Source: an uncultured Rhodospira sp.
GTDB lineage: Bacteria; Pseudomonadota; Alphaproteobacteria; Rhodospirillales; Rhodospirillaceae
DNA: 40,051 bases
Direction: 5' to 3'
Assembly (NCBI RefSeq): GCF_937138205.1
Contig: NZ_CAKZOT010000035.1
Location: forward strand, 1 to 40,051
The notes below the pieces were generated by a model, which saw only the letters and a list, made by a program, of their open reading frames with translations, made no database searches and was not told where the DNA came from. Made by a program: the position numbers and the translations under genes. Shown here in pieces: positions 14,188-25,200 of this stretch. Every line of letters starts with the position of its first letter. Within the stretch, counting starts at the first letter, position 1.

Positions 14188-16302
14188 TCAGGATTCGGAC
14201 GCCTTCAGCCGGGGGCCGTTGACAATAGTGTCGGACAGCCGCCGTCCCGCCGGGAAGATCAGGCGCACCGTCGTTCCCTGGTCGAGGACGCTGTCGTAGT
14301 CCAGATCCCCGCCGTGCAGGGCGATCATCTCCTTGACGAGGGCGATGCCCAGCCCGAAGCCGCCGGCCTCGCGGGCGACCACCGGGCTGGACTGATAGAA
14401 CGGCTCGCCCAGGTGCGCCAGTTGATCGGCGGACATGCCGATGCCTGTATCTGTGATGGTCACGGCCACGCCGCCGTCGGGCCTGTCCTCCAGGCTGACC
14501 TCGACCGAGCCGCCCTGGGTGAACTTGACGGCGTTGGACAGCAGGTTGGCGACCATGCGCTGGACCTGCTCAGCGTCGGCCCACACGCGCTCCGGCGTTG
14601 GCGGCCCGATGACGCGAAGCTTGGTCGCGTTGGCCGCCGCCAGAGGGGCCACCACGGCCACCTTCTGCTCCACGATGGTGCGCAGGTCGACCACGGACTC
14701 AAGCAACGTCACCCGGCCGGAATCGATATGCGTGATGTCCATCACGTCATCCACCAGCGCCTGCAGGGCCTGCCCGGCGGCGTGGATGTTGCGTGTGTAC
14801 TCGCGGTATCGGTCGTTGCCCACGGGCCCGAACATCTCCTGCACCAGGATGTCGGAGAAGCCGAGCATGGCGTTCAGCGGCGTGCGGAACTCGTGGCTCA
14901 GGGTGGCGAGGAAGCGGCTCTTGGCGGCGCTGGCCGTGGCCAGGGCGGCGGCGGCGTGGCGAACCTCGGCCTCGCGCTGGCGCGCCTCGGTCACGTCGCG
15001 GACCACGGCCAGGCTGCCGCCGTCGTCCATGGGTGCCAGGCGAGCCTGGAAGTGGCGCGGCGGGCCGTCCGGCCTGTCGAGCGTGTATTCCAGCGACTGG
15101 CTTTCGCCGGTCTCGTGCATCCGCTCCAGGGCCGCCCGCGCCGCCCGGGCGGTGTCCTCCGGCAGGGCATCCTCGATGCGTTGTCCCAGCAGGCGCTCGA
15201 CGGGCACCAGGGCCAGCCCCTCCGGATCGTGGACGTCGACATAGCGGCCCTCGGCGTCGAGGCGGAAGAACAGATCAGGGATGACCTTGATCAGGGCGTC
15301 GGCCTCGGCCCGCGCGTGCTCCGCCCGCATCCGCTCGGTGTCCAGGCGGGACGCCAGGCGGCGCAGGTGGTCGGCCTGCCGCTCCAGGCTGCGCCCGCGC
15401 GCGCCGGCCAGCGCCGTGGCCCGCCGCTGGCCCGCGTACAGGACGGAGACGATCACCAGGAACAGCGCCAGGATGCCGGTGGCGTACGGAAGCAGGACAT
15501 CGAGCGGTATCCCGGTCTGGGGGCGAAGCTCGGGCAGCCACTTTTCATACAGGCGGTCGAGGGTGCCGTCGGCAATGGCGATGGCCAGCCCGCCGTTCAG
15601 GCTGGCGAGCAGGTCCGCGTCACCGGCCTGCACGGCAAAGGCATACGAGAGAGAGAACCCCTCCAGCGTCAGCGGCGCCGGCGCAATGCCGGTCAGGCCG
15701 CCCTGATCGATCAACAGCACCCCTTGCAGGCGCGGCGCGACCACGGCGTCGCAGCGGGCCGCCGCCAGACAGTCGAACGCCTCGGCGAGGCTGGGGAAGG
15801 CCGCGACATCATCGCCCCAGGGGCGCGCCCGGGCGTATTCGTGGCCCACATCGTCGCGCATGACGGCCACCCGCAGCGGCGCGAGGTCGCTTTCCTCGCG
15901 CACGCGCGGTCCGCCTTCGCGGACGAACACCGCGCCGTGCGTGACGACGATGGGCACAGAGAAATCGAGGTATTCATCGCGTTCGGGGAAGATGCCGACG
16001 AACGGCAGGGCGTCCAGCCGCCCCTCCCGCAGATCCGAGAGCAGCACCGGCCAGGGGCCGACCCTGAAGTCCACCTCAAGGTTCATGGTTTCAGCGACGG
16101 CGCGGAACAGATCGATGGAAAAGCCCACCGGCCGGCCGGCCTCGTCCACCATGGCGAACGGCGGGTAGTCCAGTTCGCTGCCGACGGTCAGCGCCGGCTC
16201 GGCATGGGCGGGCGCGCCGCGTACCCCCAACACCCCCGCGATCAGGAGCGCGCATAGGAGTCTAACACTGAACCGATGGCCCCTCATCACCCGACCACCC
16301 AT
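14188..16302 (-). CDS. Hybrid-input sensor histidine kinase (SBP_bac_3, PAS, HisKA, HATPase)
   Basis: The 704-residue product has a signal peptide (about 1-34), a periplasmic amino-acid-binding-type domain (about 38-262), one membrane segment (about 269-291), a coiled linker, a PAS domain (about 335-440), a HisKA helix pair with the phospho-acceptor His470 in SHEFRTPL, and an ATPase domain with N-box NLLSNAVKF, DTGIGMS and a Gly-rich GFGLGIALV. It should sense a small solute or amino acid in the periplasm and phosphorylate a response regulator. No regulator gene is adjacent, so the partner is elsewhere. The chosen ATG has AGAAAGG 8 bases upstream; 16287 is an alternative. Confidence 0.88.
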   Translation of the reverse strand: MGGRVMRGHRFSVRLLCALLIAGVLGVRGAPAHAEPALTVGSELDYPPFAMVDEAGRPVGFSIDLFRAVAETMNLEVDFRVGPWPVLLSDLREGRLDALPFVGIFPERDEYLDFSVPIVVTHGAVFVREGGPRVREESDLAPLRVAVMRDDVGHEYARARPWGDDVAAFPSLAEAFDCLAAARCDAVVAPRLQGVLLIDQGGLTGIAPAPLTLEGFSLSYAFAVQAGDADLLASLNGGLAIAIADGTLDRLYEKWLPELRPQTGIPLDVLLPYATGILALFLVIVSVLYAGQRRATALAGARGRSLERQADHLRRLASRLDTERMRAEHARAEADALIKVIPDLFFRLDAEGRYVDVHDPEGLALVPVERLLGQRIEDALPEDTARAARAALERMHETGESQSLEYTLDRPDGPPRHFQARLAPMDDGGSLAVVRDVTEARQREAEVRHAAAALATASAAKSRFLATLSHEFRTPLNAMLGFSDILVQEMFGPVGNDRYREYTRNIHAAGQALQALVDDVMDITHIDSGRVTLLESVVDLRTIVEQKVAVVAPLAAANATKLRVIGPPTPERVWADAEQVQRMVANLLSNAVKFTQGGSVEVSLEDRPDGGVAVTITDTGIGMSADQLAHLGEPFYQSSPVVAREAGGFGLGIALVKEMIALHGGDLDYDSVLDQGTTVRLIFPAGRRLSDTIVNGPRLKASES

Positions 16303-17038
16303 GCGCGCAGCCTTTCTGCCGCAAAGCCCCATTTCGCCGACTCCGGCCCCGATCCCGGTCGGCGTCATCGACGCTGGTCTCGTGAGATCGGCCCGCATCC
16401 GCCACGCGTCACACGGACCCCACGGCCCGTTTCGTGGGCCCGGTCTCGAATTCGTCTAGACATTATAGCGAAGGCCGGCTCACCCGTCCAAACAAGTCGG
16501 GAACCAACAGCCTTTACAATTTAAGAATGATTTAAGGTCTAAACAATTCCGCAACCTGCCGCGTTCTCATCCCCCAACTGCTTCCCCGTTGGGCAAACCG
16601 GGGCCGCGAAACCTGGGGGTGACGTCCACGTGGCCACGTCAACCCGGCCTCGCAACAGATCCATCCGGTGGAGTCGCGGGTGGGGCCGGGCGGTCCCTCT
16701 GTGTTCGGCCCCGTCCCAACCCGCGCGGCCCGCGACGGTGCCGCCGAGTCCCTGTTCAGAGGCTCCGGGTCCATCCGGTGCACCTTTCAGTCCGCTCGAC
16801 CAAACCGGGGGCGCGTGGATTCCGTAACGAAGTGGAATTGAGTCGACTCCCGCGTAAAATCCGACCCAATTTTGTCGGATATTGCCCTCGTGCCCACCAA
16901 GGCGGTACACGCCGAATTGTCGACGGCTGTCGTTCGAGCGCGAACAAACGCCTCTTTCATGCGACCCGGTTCTTGACAGCCCGAACGAATATACAGTTCT
17001 TCAGTGTGAGAAATCGACCCAGGGGGAGGACCCTCGTC
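16303..17038. other. Long divergent intergenic region
   Basis: About 735 bases separate the kinase from the plus-strand sensor gene, without a credible gene. It holds an AT-rich patch (about 16505-16550, with TTTAAG twice), a hairpin CCCAAC/GTTGGG near 16576-16596, the word CCATCCGGTG twice (near 16660 and 16773), and an inverted repeat at 16859-16880. TTGACA at 16973-16978 looks like a -35 box, but no -10 lies at the right distance. An undetected small RNA or a complex promoter is possible. Confidence 0.5.
16859..16880. repeat. Short inverted repeat upstream of the sensor gene
   Basis: ATCCGAC and GTCGGAT are separated by 8 bases (CCAATTTT) about 160 bases before the start of the PDC-like gene. 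It could be a regulator site or an RNA hairpin. Confidence 0.5.
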
Positions 17039-17617
17039 ATGAAATGCCTGATTGCGTCTGCGGCACTGGCGCTGGCCGCCGGAGCCCTGGTGTCGCCCGC
17101 CGGCGCCAACGCGTTTCGCCCCCAACTCGAGGCCTTGATGGCGAAAGAGGTCCAACCGTGGCTCGCCGATGCCGTCCTCATCGACGCCATCAAGGCCGCG
17201 AACGACAGGCACGCGGCGTTGACCACGGCGGAGATCGAGGCGCTCGATCAGCAATGGAGACACGAAGCAGAGGCCGGGTCGGGGCCACTGTTGGACAAGG
17301 TCCTGGGCTCCGATCTGTCGGCGTACCTGTCGGAGCGCAAGGCGGAGATGGACGGCACCGTCTCCGAGCTCTTCGTGATGGATAACCGTGGCCTGACCGT
17401 GGGCCTATCCGACGTGACGTCGGACTACTGGCAGGGCGACGAGGACAAGTGGCAGAAAACGTTCCAGGCCGGTCCCGGCGCCGTGTTCGTTGATGAGGTT
17501 GGATTCGATGACAGCGCCGAGTCCTTCCTGTCGCAGATCAGCAAGACCATCGTCGATCCCGTCACCGGCGACGCGATTGGCGCCATCACCGTCGGCGTGA
17601 ACGTCGAGCTGTTCTAG
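17039..17617 (+). CDS. Secreted PDC/Cache-like sensor domain protein
   Basis: The product is 192 residues. [20 protein letters not shown] is a signal peptide with cleavage near AGA-NA (residue 25). The mature part is helical and then shows the core of a PDC/Cache fold: [20 protein letters not shown] near residue 112, WQKTF, a segment with conserved acidic residues, and a final [10 protein letters not shown] strand. Such domains usually sit inside receptors; here it is a free periplasmic protein. The chemoreceptor starts 55 bases later, so it may bind a ligand and present it to that receptor (inference). GGGGGAGG is 10 bases before the ATG. Confidence 0.75.
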   Translation: MKCLIASAALALAAGALVSPAGANAFRPQLEALMAKEVQPWLADAVLIDAIKAANDRHAALTTAEIEALDQQWRHEAEAGSGPLLDKVLGSDLSAYLSERKAEMDGTVSELFVMDNRGLTVGLSDVTSDYWQGDEDKWQKTFQAGPGAVFVDEVGFDDSAESFLSQISKTIVDPVTGDAIGAITVGVNVELF

Positions 17618-17672
17618 TCAACCGGAGCCACCGCGCCCACCCCATCTGCCCCCTTTCGGAAAGTCTCGGCCC

Positions 17673-20600
17673 GTGACCATCTCATCGCGCATTCTGATCG
17701 GTTTTCTGTTCATTCTGTTGCTGACCATCGCCGTGGCCGCGATCGGCTGGCAGTCCCTGGTCAGTCGTGATGCCGCCTTTGACACCGAACGCACCAGCCT
17801 GGCCGCCCAGGTCGAGGTGGGCAACGTCGTCCGGCAGGAACTGCAGGGCCGCGTCGACCGTATGCTGGAGGTCGAACAGCGCGTCCACCAGGGGATCGCG
17901 GACCTGAAAGCCACGTTGGCATCCCTGGCCGAGCACAACGCGATCGCCGGCGAGACACGCTCGGCCCTGGGCGCCGCCGAGGCCTACGAAGCCAACTTCG
18001 CCACCTTCAAGACCAACGAGGCGGAACTGGAGCAGGCCGCGACCGACGTCGTCGCGGTGGAGCAGACCCTGCTGGATGCGATCGATGAGGTGGTCGCGCA
18101 ACGGGTCGCGCGTGTGGAAAAGGCCCGCGAGCAGACGCGCGACGCCGTCGTCGCCCGCGAGGAAGCCGCCGCCTTGCAGGCCACGGCCCAGACCGTGCGC
18201 GATGCCGTCGCCGCCGCGACCTTGCGGTTGGAACAGTATCGGCGCGCCAATACGCGGGTGCGCGCACAGGAGGCCGGCGCGGCCGTGCGGCGGTTGTCCA
18301 ACACGGTCAAACGGCTGGGGGAGGCGGTCGCCCAGGTGGACGCGGTCGAGCAGGAGGCCCTGGCCCAGGCCAGCGCCGACCTGCGCGCGGCGTTCAAGGC
18401 GTTCGATACCTCGGCGGCGAGGCAGCGCGCCCTGGACGACGAGCGCGAAGACGTCGTTGAGGCCATGGACGAGGCGGCCGAGACCCTCGACGTCGGGGTG
18501 GATCGCCTTTTGCGGTTCCATAACGCGCGGCTGCAGGCGGCGCGCGAAAACGTGGTCAGGCGAGCGGTCCTCATCGACCTTTCCGAACAACTCCAGACCC
18601 TTACGGACCTGAAAACCCTGGCCGCGCGCGCCCGTGTCGCCGAACAACGCGTCGCGCGCACCGCCGATCCCGACGATGCCGAGGCGGCGCGGGAGGCAAC
18701 GCGCGCCCTGGCCACGGCCACCACGTCGCTTCGCGAGGCAGCCGAGGCGGGCGCCACGGCTGCCCTGGTCAAAAAGGTCTCGCAGGCGGTTCAGGCGTAC
18801 CAGGGCGCGCTTGAACGGACGTTCGAAATGGCCGCCGAACGGGCCGCGGAAGCCGACGCGAGAGACGCCGCCGAAAAGGGGCTGGACGCCTCATTGCGCG
18901 CGCTGACGCAAATGACGTCCCTCGCCAGCGAGGCCGCCGCCGTCACCACCAACCAGGCGGCGACCACGGAAGCCATGGCCTTCAACACCCTCGACGCGGC
19001 GCAGGACACCATCCGCATCGCCGGAACCCTGAGCGTGGCGGCCGAGCACGTCCGCGAGCATATCCTGGAATACATCGACACACACGACGAGGCCGTGGTT
19101 GCGGAGGTTCGGGAGCACATTCAGGAGTTCCACGAGATCAGCGCCACGATGGTCGCCAGCATCGCCCAGACCGACCCGTGGAACGTCGGCGATCTGGAGA
19201 CGCGCCTCGATACGCTGATCGGCCAGGTCGCGACCATGTTCGAGGCCCTCGTCGTGAACGTCCATGCCATCGACGAGGCCACGGCGGGGATGCAACAGGC
19301 GCGCGCCGATCTGGTGGCCGCGCTGGACACGGCGAACCAGGCCGCCCAGGCCCAGGCCGCGAAAGACCGCGCCTTCGCCACGACCCTGCTGTTCAGCGGA
19401 ACCGCCCTCGCCCTGATCCTGGGGATTGCGGGCGCCGTGTTGATCGGACGCTCCATCACGCGTCCCCTGGGCGCCATCACCCGCACCATGAAACGCTTGG
19501 CGGACAACGATCTCTCGGTCGAGGTGCCGGGCCGCGACCGCAAGGACGAGGTCGGCGCCATGGCCGCCGCGGTCGAGGTCTTCAAGCACAACAGCCAGCA
19601 GATCGAGGCCATGCAGGCCGAACAGGCGGCCGAGCATCGGCGCAACGCCCGCCGCGTCAGGAGCGAGATGTTCGCCCTGACCAACGCTCTTGATGAAGAG
19701 GTGCGCGGCTCCATCGCCGCCGTGCAACAGCAGACCGAACGGATGCACGAAGCCGCCGTGAAGATGGCCGAGGCCGTCTCCCACACCGAGGAGGGAGCCG
19801 GCGCCGCCTCGACGGCGTCACGCGACTCGGCGGCCAACGTCGACGCCGTGGCGGCGGCGGCGGAGGAAATGGCCAGTTCGATCGCCGAGATCAGCCGTCA
19901 GGTTAGCACCGCCTCCGATATCGCCCACCGCGCGGCTCGCGAGGCCGAAGGCGCCAACGACCGCGTCGAGGGGCTGGCCCAGGCGGCCGGCCAGATCGGC
20001 GAGATCGTCAACCTGATCAGCGACATCGCCAAACAGACCAACCTGTTGGCCCTGAACGCGACGATCGAGGCGGCGCGTGCCGGTGAGGCCGGCAAGGGCT
20101 TCGCCGTCGTGGCCAACGAGGTGAAGACGCTGGCCAACCAGACGGCCAACGCCACCGAGGACATTGCCAGACAGATCACCACCATCCAGGACGCCACCAA
20201 CGGCGCCGTCGCGGCGATCCAGAGCATCGTGCGGGTGGTCGGCGAGATCAACGAGATCACCACCGGCGTCTCCGCCGCCGTCGAGGAACAGTCGGCGGCC
20301 ACTGGCGAGATCAGCCAGAACGCGCAGCAGGCCGCGCGCAGCACCCAGGACGCCTCCGGCAACATCGAGGAGGTGTCCCGCGGCACCGAGATCACGGGCG
20401 GTCATGCCCGCGACGTGCGACAGTCCGCCGACACCGTCAACACCCGCATCCGGCAAATGCTGGACGACCTCGAACGGATCATCCGCGCCGGCAGTGAGGA
20501 GGAACGCGAACAGCACGCGTTGCGTACCGTCAACATCGGCGTTACCGTTGATCTGGGTGGCGGTCGCACACAGTCTTGCCTGATGCAGGAGATGTCGTTC

Positions 20601-20804
20601 AGCGGGCTGGGCACGCTGGACCGCTCGGTCGAGGGCGAGCGCGGCCACGAAATGACCATCGACGTGCCGGGGCTGGGGCAGGTGCTGGCGGTGATCGTGG
20701 CCCGCACCGACACCGCCACGCACATCCGCTTTGACGCCGCCGACGCGCAGATGGAGCGGCTGGAGGCCTTCGTGCGGGACCACCAGCGCCGCGCGGCGGC
20801 TTGA
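17673..20804 (+). CDS. Methyl-accepting chemotaxis protein with giant periplasmic domain and PilZ-like tail
   Basis: The product is 1043 residues, about twice the common size. A membrane segment at 8-27 is followed by about 540 periplasmic residues, almost all Ala/Glu/Arg/Gln-rich coiled coil. The second span is near 569-592, then HAMP ([19 protein letters not shown]), and the signalling hairpin with the conserved tip [19 protein letters not shown] near 781. Residues about 945-1043 resemble a PilZ domain ([10 protein letters not shown]), but the RxxxR motif is missing and the usual D/N of DxSxxG is Glu, so c-di-GMP binding is doubtful. The start is GTG, with GGAAAG upstream. It probably forms a unit with the preceding PDC protein. 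Confidence 0.88.
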   Translation: MTISSRILIGFLFILLLTIAVAAIGWQSLVSRDAAFDTERTSLAAQVEVGNVVRQELQGRVDRMLEVEQRVHQGIADLKATLASLAEHNAIAGETRSALGAAEAYEANFATFKTNEAELEQAATDVVAVEQTLLDAIDEVVAQRVARVEKAREQTRDAVVAREEAAALQATAQTVRDAVAAATLRLEQYRRANTRVRAQEAGAAVRRLSNTVKRLGEAVAQVDAVEQEALAQASADLRAAFKAFDTSAARQRALDDEREDVVEAMDEAAETLDVGVDRLLRFHNARLQAARENVVRRAVLIDLSEQLQTLTDLKTLAARARVAEQRVARTADPDDAEAAREATRALATATTSLREAAEAGATAALVKKVSQAVQAYQGALERTFEMAAERAAEADARDAAEKGLDASLRALTQMTSLASEAAAVTTNQAATTEAMAFNTLDAAQDTIRIAGTLSVAAEHVREHILEYIDTHDEAVVAEVREHIQEFHEISATMVASIAQTDPWNVGDLETRLDTLIGQVATMFEALVVNVHAIDEATAGMQQARADLVAALDTANQAAQAQAAKDRAFATTLLFSGTALALILGIAGAVLIGRSITRPLGAITRTMKRLADNDLSVEVPGRDRKDEVGAMAAAVEVFKHNSQQIEAMQAEQAAEHRRNARRVRSEMFALTNALDEEVRGSIAAVQQQTERMHEAAVKMAEAVSHTEEGAGAASTASRDSAANVDAVAAAAEEMASSIAEISRQVSTASDIAHRAAREAEGANDRVEGLAQAAGQIGEIVNLISDIAKQTNLLALNATIEAARAGEAGKGFAVVANEVKTLANQTANATEDIARQITTIQDATNGAVAAIQSIVRVVGEINEITTGVSAAVEEQSAATGEISQNAQQAARSTQDASGNIEEVSRGTEITGGHARDVRQSADTVNTRIRQMLDDLERIIRAGSEEEREQHALRTVNIGVTVDLGGGRTQSCLMQEMSFSGLGTLDRSVEGERGHEMTIDVPGLGQVLAVIVARTDTATHIRFDAADAQMERLEAFVRDHQRRAAA

Positions 20805-20905
20805 CGCCGCGCCGGATGCACACACCTATGCCCGGAATCCCGTGACACGTTTTTTTTGCCCTGAATGTTCGACTATTCTGCAACTGTAACCCCGAGAGGG
20901 CGCCC

Positions 20906-21973
20906 ATGACCGAGACCGTTCAGACAACCACCCCCACCGCCTCTACCCGGTCGCCCGGCGCCCTGTGGCGCGGCATGGACCGCGTGTGGCTGGCCACGCT
21001 GGCCGTGCTCGGGCTGGTGGCCGTGCTCGACCCGCCGCAGGCCTGGCCGAGCCTGACCTTCACGGCCGAGGCGGTGTGGAACATCCTGCCGTTCCTGGTC
21101 GCCTCGGTGCTGATCGCCGCCTGGACCAAGGCCACCGGCCTTGACCAACAGATCGCACGAGCGACCAGCGGTCACCCGGCCCAAGTCATCACCCTGGCCG
21201 CGGTGTTCGGGGCGCTGTCGCCGTTCTGTTCCTGCGGCGTGGTGCCGATCATCGCCGCCCTGCTGGCCGCCGGCGTGCCGCTGGCGCCGGTGATGGCGTT
21301 CTGGCTGGCCTCGCCGCTGATGGACCCGCAGATGTTCCTGCTGATGCTGGGGGTGTTCGGCTGGCCGCTGACCCTCGCCAAAACCGGGGCCGCCGTGGCC
21401 CTGGGCCTGGTGGGCGGCTGGGTCACGCTCGCGCTGGTCCGCAGGGGTGGCTTGGCCGACGCCATGCGGCCCGGGGTCGGCCCAAAGTGTTGCGCGGCGA
21501 AGAAGAGCCTGCGCCCGGAGCCGGTGGCGTGGCGCTTCTGGCGGGAGCCGGAGCGGCGCGCGACCTTTTCCGGGACCGGCCGCGAGACCGGCCTGTTCCT
21601 GCTGAAGTGGCTGACCCTGGCCTTCCTGGTGGAGAGCCTGATGCTGGCCTACGTGCCGGCCGACGTCATCGGCGCATGGCTGGGCGGCGATGCCTGGTGG
21701 GCCGTGCCGCTGGCGGCAGTGGTGGGGATTCCCGCCTACCTGAACGGGTACGCGGCCGTGCCGACGGTGGCCGGGCTGATCGACCTGGGCATGGTGCCGG
21801 CGGCTGGGCTGGCCTTCATGCTGGCCGGCGGCGTGACCAGCATTCCGGCGGCCATGGCCGTCTTTGCCCTGGTGCGCCGGCAGGTCTTTGCCTTGTACGT
21901 CAGTCTGGGACTGGGCGGCGCGGTGACGGCGGGGCTGCTGTTCAGCCTGTTGGGCGGCGGTGCCGTTTCGTGA
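20906..21973 (+). CDS. Permease of the ArsP/DUF318 family
   Basis: The 355-residue protein has about eight to ten membrane segments. The hallmark is FCSCGVVPI near residue 110, with a second similar half (GIPAYLNGYAAVPT near 275), typical of PF03773 permeases. A cytosolic loop near 185-215 contains KCCAAKK, a Cys pair that could bind metal. The family includes ArsP, which exports trivalent methylated arsenicals, and related metal- or thiol-linked exporters; the substrate here cannot be named. GAGAGGG lies about 7 bases before the ATG. No ars regulator is nearby. The next gene starts 264 bases later, with no clear gene between. Confidence 0.8.
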   Translation: MTETVQTTTPTASTRSPGALWRGMDRVWLATLAVLGLVAVLDPPQAWPSLTFTAEAVWNILPFLVASVLIAAWTKATGLDQQIARATSGHPAQVITLAAVFGALSPFCSCGVVPIIAALLAAGVPLAPVMAFWLASPLMDPQMFLLMLGVFGWPLTLAKTGAAVALGLVGGWVTLALVRRGGLADAMRPGVGPKCCAAKKSLRPEPVAWRFWREPERRATFSGTGRETGLFLLKWLTLAFLVESLMLAYVPADVIGAWLGGDAWWAVPLAAVVGIPAYLNGYAAVPTVAGLIDLGMVPAAGLAFMLAGGVTSIPAAMAVFALVRRQVFALYVSLGLGGAVTAGLLFSLLGGGAVS

Positions 21974-22237
21974 TGGGCCGGCCTCGGCGACGCGGCGGAA
22001 CACGGCGCAAAGGGGGCGGCGGCATCGGCCACGGTCCCGGTGTCGGACCGGGTGCCGGCCGCCGCGGTGTCGGGCATGGCGTTCTCCCTCGCGATGAGGA
22101 CAGGACGCTCACACGGCGGGATGGGACGCGTTTCGAACCGCCGCAAGCGGTCGGTCGTTGCCACCCTCGCCTCTGGCGGGCTAAGCCGGACGCATCACAT
22201 TTCGGTAGAACAGGCCCGTCCGGAGAAAGCGTCGCCC

Positions 22238-25200
22238 ATGCCCGCCACCGACACCGCCGACAATGCCCCCCAGGCCGCCGAAACGTCCGACCGCTGGCAG
22301 ATCTGGATCGATCGGGGCGGCACCTTCACCGACGTGGTGGCGCGGCGGCCGGACGGCGCCCTGGTCACCCACAAGCTGCTCTCCGAGAACCCGGAGCAGT
22401 ACGCCGACGCCGCGCTTCAGGGCATCCGCGATCTGTTCGGGGTCGGGCCGAACGACCCCATCCCCACGGACCGGATCGAGGCCGTGAAGATGGGCACCAC
22501 GGTGGCCACCAACGCCCTGCTGGAGCGCACCGGCGACAGGGTCGTGTTGGCCACCACCCAGGGCTTCGGCGATGCCCTGCGCATCGGCACCCAGAACAGG
22601 CCGCATCTGTTCACGCGCGAGATCGTGCTGCCGGAGATGCTGTACAAACGCGTGGTCGAGGTGCCCGGCCGGGTCACCGCCGAGGGCGAGGAGATCGCGC
22701 CTCTGGCCGAGGACGCCGCCCGCGCCGGCCTGCAACAGGCGTTCGACGCCGGCATCCGCGCGTGCGCCGTCGCCTTCCTGCACGGCTACCGCTATCCCGA
22801 CCACGAGTCCCGCGTGGCGGAGATCGCGCGAGAGATCGGCTTTTCGCAGGTCTCGGTCAGCCACGCGGTCAGTCCGCTGATGAAGCTGGTCGGGCGCGGC
22901 GACACGACGGTGGTCGACGCCTACCTGTCGCCCATCCTGCGCCGCTACGTCGACCAGGTGGCCGGCGACCTCGGCGACACCCGGCTGATGTTCATGCAGT
23001 CCAACGGCGGACTGACCGACGCGCGACTATTCCAGGGCAAGGACGCCATCCTGTCCGGCCCGGCCGGCGGTGTCGTGGGCATGGCCCGTACGGCGGAGAT
23101 GGCCGGGTTCAAGAAGCTGATCGGCTTCGACATGGGCGGCACCTCGACCGACGTGTCCCACTTCGACGGCGAATACGAGCGCGCCTTCGACACCCAGGTG
23201 GCCGGCATTCGCGTGCAGGCGCCGATGATGCGCATCCACACCGTGGCGGCCGGCGGCGGCTCCATCCTGCACTTCGACGGCGCCCGCTTTCGGGTGGGGC
23301 CGGACAGCGCCGGGGCCAACCCCGGCCCGGCCTGCTACCGGCGTGGCGGACCGCTGGCCGTGACCGACTGCAATGTCGTCCTGGGCAAGATCCAGCCGGA
23401 CTTCTTTCCCAAGGTGTTCGGGCCGGACGCCGACCAACCGCTGGACGCCGAGGCGGCCCGCGATGGCTTCGCCGACCTGGCCGGACGCATCGGCGACGGC
23501 CGCCCGGCCGAGGCGGTGGCGGAAGGCTTCCTGCGCATCGCGGTCGAGAACATGGCCAACGCCATCAAGACCATCTCCATCCAGCGCGGCTATGACGTCA
23601 CCGAATACGCCCTGGTGTGCTTCGGCGGCGCCGGGGGCCAGCACGCCTGTCTGGTGGCCGACGCGCTGGGCATGTCGACGGTGTTCCTGCATCCGTTCTC
23701 GGGCGTGCTGTCCGCCTATGGCATGGGGCTGGCCGACGTGCGCACCATGGGCGAACGGTCGGTTGGCGCGCCCCTGGACGACAACGGCGTGCGCGAGGCC
23801 GAAAAGGCGCTCGACACCCTGGCCGAGCAGGGCCGCGCCGAGATCGAGGCGCAGGGCCTGGACGGGACCGGCGCTCATGTGCTGCGCAAGGCCCACCTGC
23901 GCTACGACGGCACCGACACGCCGTTGATCGTCGACGCCGGCCCCATCGACGCCATGAAACAGGCGTTCGCCGAGGCGCACCGCACCCGCTACGGCTTCGT
24001 CCTGGACAAGCCGCTGGTGATCGAGGCGGTCTCCGCCGAGACCATCGCCACCACCGTCGCCATCGACGAGGCCGACCTGGACCTGCCGCGCCGCGACGGC
24101 GCGCCCGAGCCGCGCGACCGGCGGCGGCTGTACAGCGGCGGGGCGTGGCACGACGCCCCCTTGCACGACCGCACCGACCTGCGGCCGGGCGACACCATCG
24201 CCGGGCCGGCCATCATCGTCGAGCCCACCGGCACCATCGTCGTCGAGCCCGGCTGGCGGGCGGCCTTCACCGCCAAGGGCCACATCGTGCTGGAGCGGGC
24301 GGAACCACGCCCGGACTCGGTGGCGTTGGGGACCAAGGCCGACCCGGTCATGCTGGAGGTGTTCAACAACCTGTTCATGAACATCGCCGAGCAGATGGGC
24401 GCGACGCTGCAGAACACCGCCAGTTCGGTGAACATCAAGGAGCGGCTGGACTTCTCCTGCGCCGTGTTCGACGGCGCCGGCCACCTGATCGCCAACGCGC
24501 CGCACATGCCGGTCCACCTGGGCTCGATGAGCGAATCCGTGCAGGCCATCATGGCCGCGCATGGGGAGGCCATGCGCCCGGGCGACGTCTACGCCACCAA
24601 CGCGCCCTATAACGGCGGCACTCACCTGCCCGACGTGACCGTGGTGACTCCCGTTTTCGACGAGGCCGGGCGGGAGATCCTGTTCTACGTCGGCGCGCGC
24701 GGCCACCACGCCGACATCGGCGGCATCACCCCAGGCTCCATGCCGCCCCTGTCCGGCAGCGTGGAAGAGGAAGGCATTCTGATCGACGCCTTTCACCTGG
24801 TGGACGCCGAGGAGGGCTTTCGCGAAACGGCGCTGCTGGACCTGCTGGAGGGCGGCCCCTACCCGGCCCGCAATCCGCGCCAGACCATCGCCGATCTGCA
24901 GGCCCAGATCGCCGCCAACGAGAAAGGCGTGCGCGAGCTGCGCCGCATGGTCGACCAGTTCGGGCTGGATGTGGTGCGGGCCTACATGGGCCACGTGCAG
25001 GCCAACGCCGAGGAGACCGTGCGCCGCGTGCTGGACGTGCTGGAGGACGGCACGTTCACGGTGGAGATGGACAACGGCGCGGAGATCCGCGTGTCGATCA
25101 CCGTGGACCGCCAGGCGCGCGGCGCCGTGGTGGACTTCGCCGGCACGTCGGACCAGCTCGCCGACAACTTCAACGCGCCCAAGCCGGTCACCCGGGCGGC

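Noticed and set aside
13915-16257. Plus-strand 780-residue frame opposite the histidine kinase
   Set aside because: Its translation is His/Gln/Gly-rich noise, while the minus strand encodes a complete kinase.
16973-16995. TTGACA followed by TATACA as a promoter for the PDC gene
   Set aside because: The two boxes are only 11 bases apart, far from the usual 16-18.
22040-22237. N-terminal extension of 5-oxoprolinase
   Set aside because: The family begins near the DRGGTFTD motif, and the ATG at 22238 has a good Shine-Dalgarno site. The extra residues are of odd composition.
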